A DNA stretch of 6,496 bases from an uncultured Bacilli bacterium (GTDB taxonomy: Bacteria; Bacillota_I; Bacilli_A; RF39; UBA660), in assembly GCA_947629425.1 (NCBI GenBank), contig CANRDR010000089.1, positions 1 through 6,496 on the forward strand, in the 5' to 3' direction. A model generated the notes under the pieces. It had not been told where the DNA came from. It was given only the letters and a program-made list of their open reading frames with translations, and ran no database searches. Positions 5,510 through 6,496 of the stretch are shown piece after piece; positions within the stretch are counted from its first letter, which is position 1, and each line of letters begins with the position of its first letter. A program made the translations under genes and the position numbers.

Positions 5510-5878
5510 ATGGCAAAATTTACAAAAGATGAATTCATAAGTGGATTAAAAGAAATGACTATTCTTGAAGTTAAAGAATTAGTTGACGCAATGAAAGAAG
5601 AATTTGGAGTTGATCCTAGCGCTGTTGCTGTAGCTAGTGCTCCTGTTCAAGGAGGAGAAGCAGAAGTTGCTTCTACAAAAACAGTTGTATTAAAAGATGC
5701 TGGTGCTGCTAAAATTGCTGTAATTAAAGTTATAAGAGAAATTACAGGATTAGGTTTAGTTGAAGCTAAAGGTATAGCTGATAAAGGTGGAAATATTAAA
5801 GAAAATATTCCTGCTCAAGAGGCTGATGAAATTAAAGCTAAATTAGAAGAAGCTGGCGCTACTGTAGAATTAGCTTAA
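5510..5878 (+). CDS. rplL: 50S ribosomal protein L7/L12
   Basis: L7/L12 is the multi-copy stalk protein that recruits translational GTPases (EF-Tu, EF-G, IF2, RF3) and stimulates GTP hydrolysis. The protein has 122 residues, as usual. Residues 1-33 are the helical dimerisation domain that binds L10, 34-54 are an Ala/Val/Gly-rich flexible hinge, and 55-122 are the globular factor-binding domain. That domain carries AKIAVIKVIREITGLGLVEAK (67-87), whose Lys and Arg residues contact the factors' G domains. The start has AAAGGA (5495-5500) nine bases upstream. It is last in the rplJL unit and is closed by a strong terminator. In many bacteria rpoB and rpoC come next; here they do not follow directly. 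Confidence 0.98.
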   Translation: MAKFTKDEFISGLKEMTILEVKELVDAMKEEFGVDPSAVAVASAPVQGGEAEVASTKTVVLKDAGAAKIAVIKVIREITGLGLVEAKGIADKGGNIKENIPAQEADEIKAKLEEAGATVELA

Positions 5879-5885
5879 TAAAATT

Positions 5886-5926
5886 GACAGATAATCTTGA
5901 TATTAGCAAGAAAATCTGTCTTTTTT
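5886..5926 (+). terminator. Intrinsic terminator of rplJL
   Basis: GACAGAT (5886-5892) pairs with ATCTGTC (5914-5920). Past a 2x2 internal loop, an inner stem TCTTG (5895-5899) with CAAGA (5907-5911) closes a 7-base loop. Six T residues follow at once (5921-5926), then G and four more T. It starts seven bases after the rplL stop and closes the operon. Confidence 0.9.
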
Positions 5927-5951
5927 GTTTTGTAAAGTAATTTTTTTAAAC

Positions 5952-5980
5952 TTTCTACATAATATAAAATGTGATATTAT
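5952..5980 (+). promoter_or_regulatory. Candidate promoter for the membrane-protein gene
   Basis: TATTAT (5975-5980) is preceded by TGA as an extended -10; the ten bases GTGATATTAT are identical to those at the rplK promoter (3404-3413 region). The -35 (TTTCTA, 5952-5957, 17-bp spacer) is poor. Transcription from about 5987 would leave a leader of nearly 130 bases. Confidence 0.55.
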
Positions 5981-6115
5981 TAATATAGTTAAGAAGTAAT
6001 TTGTATAAAATAATAAGAATAAAATAAATATAGGAATTATTTTATCATTAAACTATATTTTTTGTATTTATGTTAATTACAAATTATCTTCAAGATTTTA
6101 AAATGGCGAGGTAAT
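5981..6115 (+). other. Long AT-rich leader with nested inverted repeats
   Basis: No gene is visible here. Perfect inverted pairs are AATATAGTT (5982-5990) with AACTATATT (6051-6059), enclosing ATAAAATAAT (6005-6014) with ATTATTTTAT (6036-6045). A competing pair is TAATTTGTA (5997-6005) with TACAAATTA (6078-6086). No known riboswitch or leader motif is recognised, and in such AT-rich DNA these pairs may be chance. The ribosome site GAGG (6108-6111) lies only four bases from the ATG at 6116. A four-codon ATG-GCG-AGG-TAA (6103-6114) overlaps it. Confidence 0.35.
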
Positions 6116-6484
6116 ATGAAAAAATTAACTATAGTATGGACAATATTTATTGTTATTTTAGTATCACTTCTTTTAATAATAGGATTTAAAATAAAAGAAA
6201 AAAATAAAAATTATATTGCATTAGAAAATGATTTAAAAGAAGCGGCACAAATGTATTATGGACAAGATACTAATTTAAAAAAACTTCCAATGCAAGGAAA
6301 TAGCGTTTATGTAACATTAGATGAATTAAAAGAATTTGGCATAAAAGTTAATAATAAAGTAAATGAAGACGAATGTACTGGATATGTTAAAGTTACAGGC
6401 GAAGTAATATCACATAAATATAAAGGATATATAAAGTGTAAAAATTACGAAAGTAAAGGATATGAGATAAAAAATGCAAATTAG
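6116..6484 (+). CDS. Small single-pass membrane protein of unknown function
   Basis: I do not recognise a characterised family for this protein. It has 122 residues. A short positive N-terminus (MKK) precedes a hydrophobic helix at about 5-24. The K-rich stretch after it (25-32) could act as a stop on the inside, or the protein may be an N-in anchor with the rest exported. A helix (about 33-49, IALENDLKEAAQMYY) follows, then a compact C-terminal part with two cysteines (Cys87, Cys108) in the context CTGYVKVTG and YIKCKNYESKGY. The spaced cysteines suggest an extracytoplasmic disulfide. The layout (hydrophobic helix, amphipathic helix, small globular end) is pilin-like, but no prepilin peptidase motif is present, nor a lipobox. 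It is transcriptionally separate from rplJL, and no neighbouring gene hints at its function. Codon use is AT-rich like its neighbours. The start is the only sensible ATG before the hydrophobic segment. Confidence 0.8.
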   Translation: MKKLTIVWTIFIVILVSLLLIIGFKIKEKNKNYIALENDLKEAAQMYYGQDTNLKKLPMQGNSVYVTLDELKEFGIKVNNKVNEDECTGYVKVTGEVISHKYKGYIKCKNYESKGYEIKNAN

Positions 6485-6496
6485 TACTTGCAAAAG

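Noticed and set aside
5884..5889. Perfect TTGACA just after rplL
   Set aside because: It lies in the terminator stem, and no -10 element is found 16-18 bp downstream.
6103..6114. Tiny ATG-GCG-AGG-TAA reading frame before the membrane-protein gene
   Set aside because: It has no ribosome site of its own and overlaps the Shine-Dalgarno sequence of the real gene, so it is probably chance.
1..6484. No TGA stop codons among the recognised genes, suggesting a recoded TGA
   Set aside because: Tryptophan is TGG wherever seen and no gene needs TGA read-through; TAA and TAG are simply favoured in AT-rich genomes.
1..6496. CRISPR arrays, tRNA or rRNA genes, insertion sequences
   Set aside because: No regularly spaced repeats, tRNA-like cloverleaf or transposase sequence was seen on either strand.

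Overview
The window is AT-rich bacterial chromosome packed with translation genes, all on the + strand. The proteins look like those of a low-GC Bacillota or Mollicutes-like bacterium: EF-Tu and EF-G resemble Bacilli versions, Shine-Dalgarno sites are purine-rich AGGAGG types, and promoters are sigma-A-like. Tryptophan is encoded by TGG in ychF, rplA and the last gene, and no recognised gene contains an in-frame TGA. The code is therefore probably the standard bacterial one and not the Mycoplasma code. An uncultured gut lineage near Bacilli/RF39 would fit, but that placement is inference.

Layout. Bases 1-375 are the 3' end of fusA (EF-G). A small XRE-type helix-turn-helix gene overlaps the fusA stop by one base (375-701). 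Next comes a 166-base gap holding a possible frameshifted tail of that gene, a perfect 13-bp inverted repeat and a promoter for tuf. tuf (868-2037) ends at a clear intrinsic terminator. ychF (2246-3346) has its own promoter with an extended -10 element. A strong promoter at 3384-3413 then drives rplK-rplA through a leader that carries an RNA mimic of the 23S rRNA site for protein L1. A second promoter, with both hexamers at consensus, lies inside the last codons of rplA. It feeds an L10 leader RNA with visible antiterminator and terminator hairpins, then rplJ-rplL and a strong terminator. A separate promoter and a roughly 130-base AT-rich leader precede a small single-pass membrane protein of unknown function (6116-6484).

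How it fits together. EF-G and EF-Tu are the elongation GTPases. L11, L1, L10 and L7/L12 form the L1 and GTPase-associated stalks of the 50S subunit on which those factors act, and YchF is a ribosome-associated ATPase. Two autoregulatory circuits can be read from the sequence: L1 on the rplKA leader, and L10(L12)4 on the rplJL leader.

The less ordinary points are the XRE gene between fusA and tuf, with a candidate operator inside the tuf promoter; a 57-residue acidic extension on L11; and the gene order. The L11/L10 block is flanked by ychF and a membrane protein, with no secE-nusG immediately upstream and no rpoB immediately downstream. I did not find a wholly new multi-gene system. The XRE/tuf arrangement is the best candidate for undescribed regulation.
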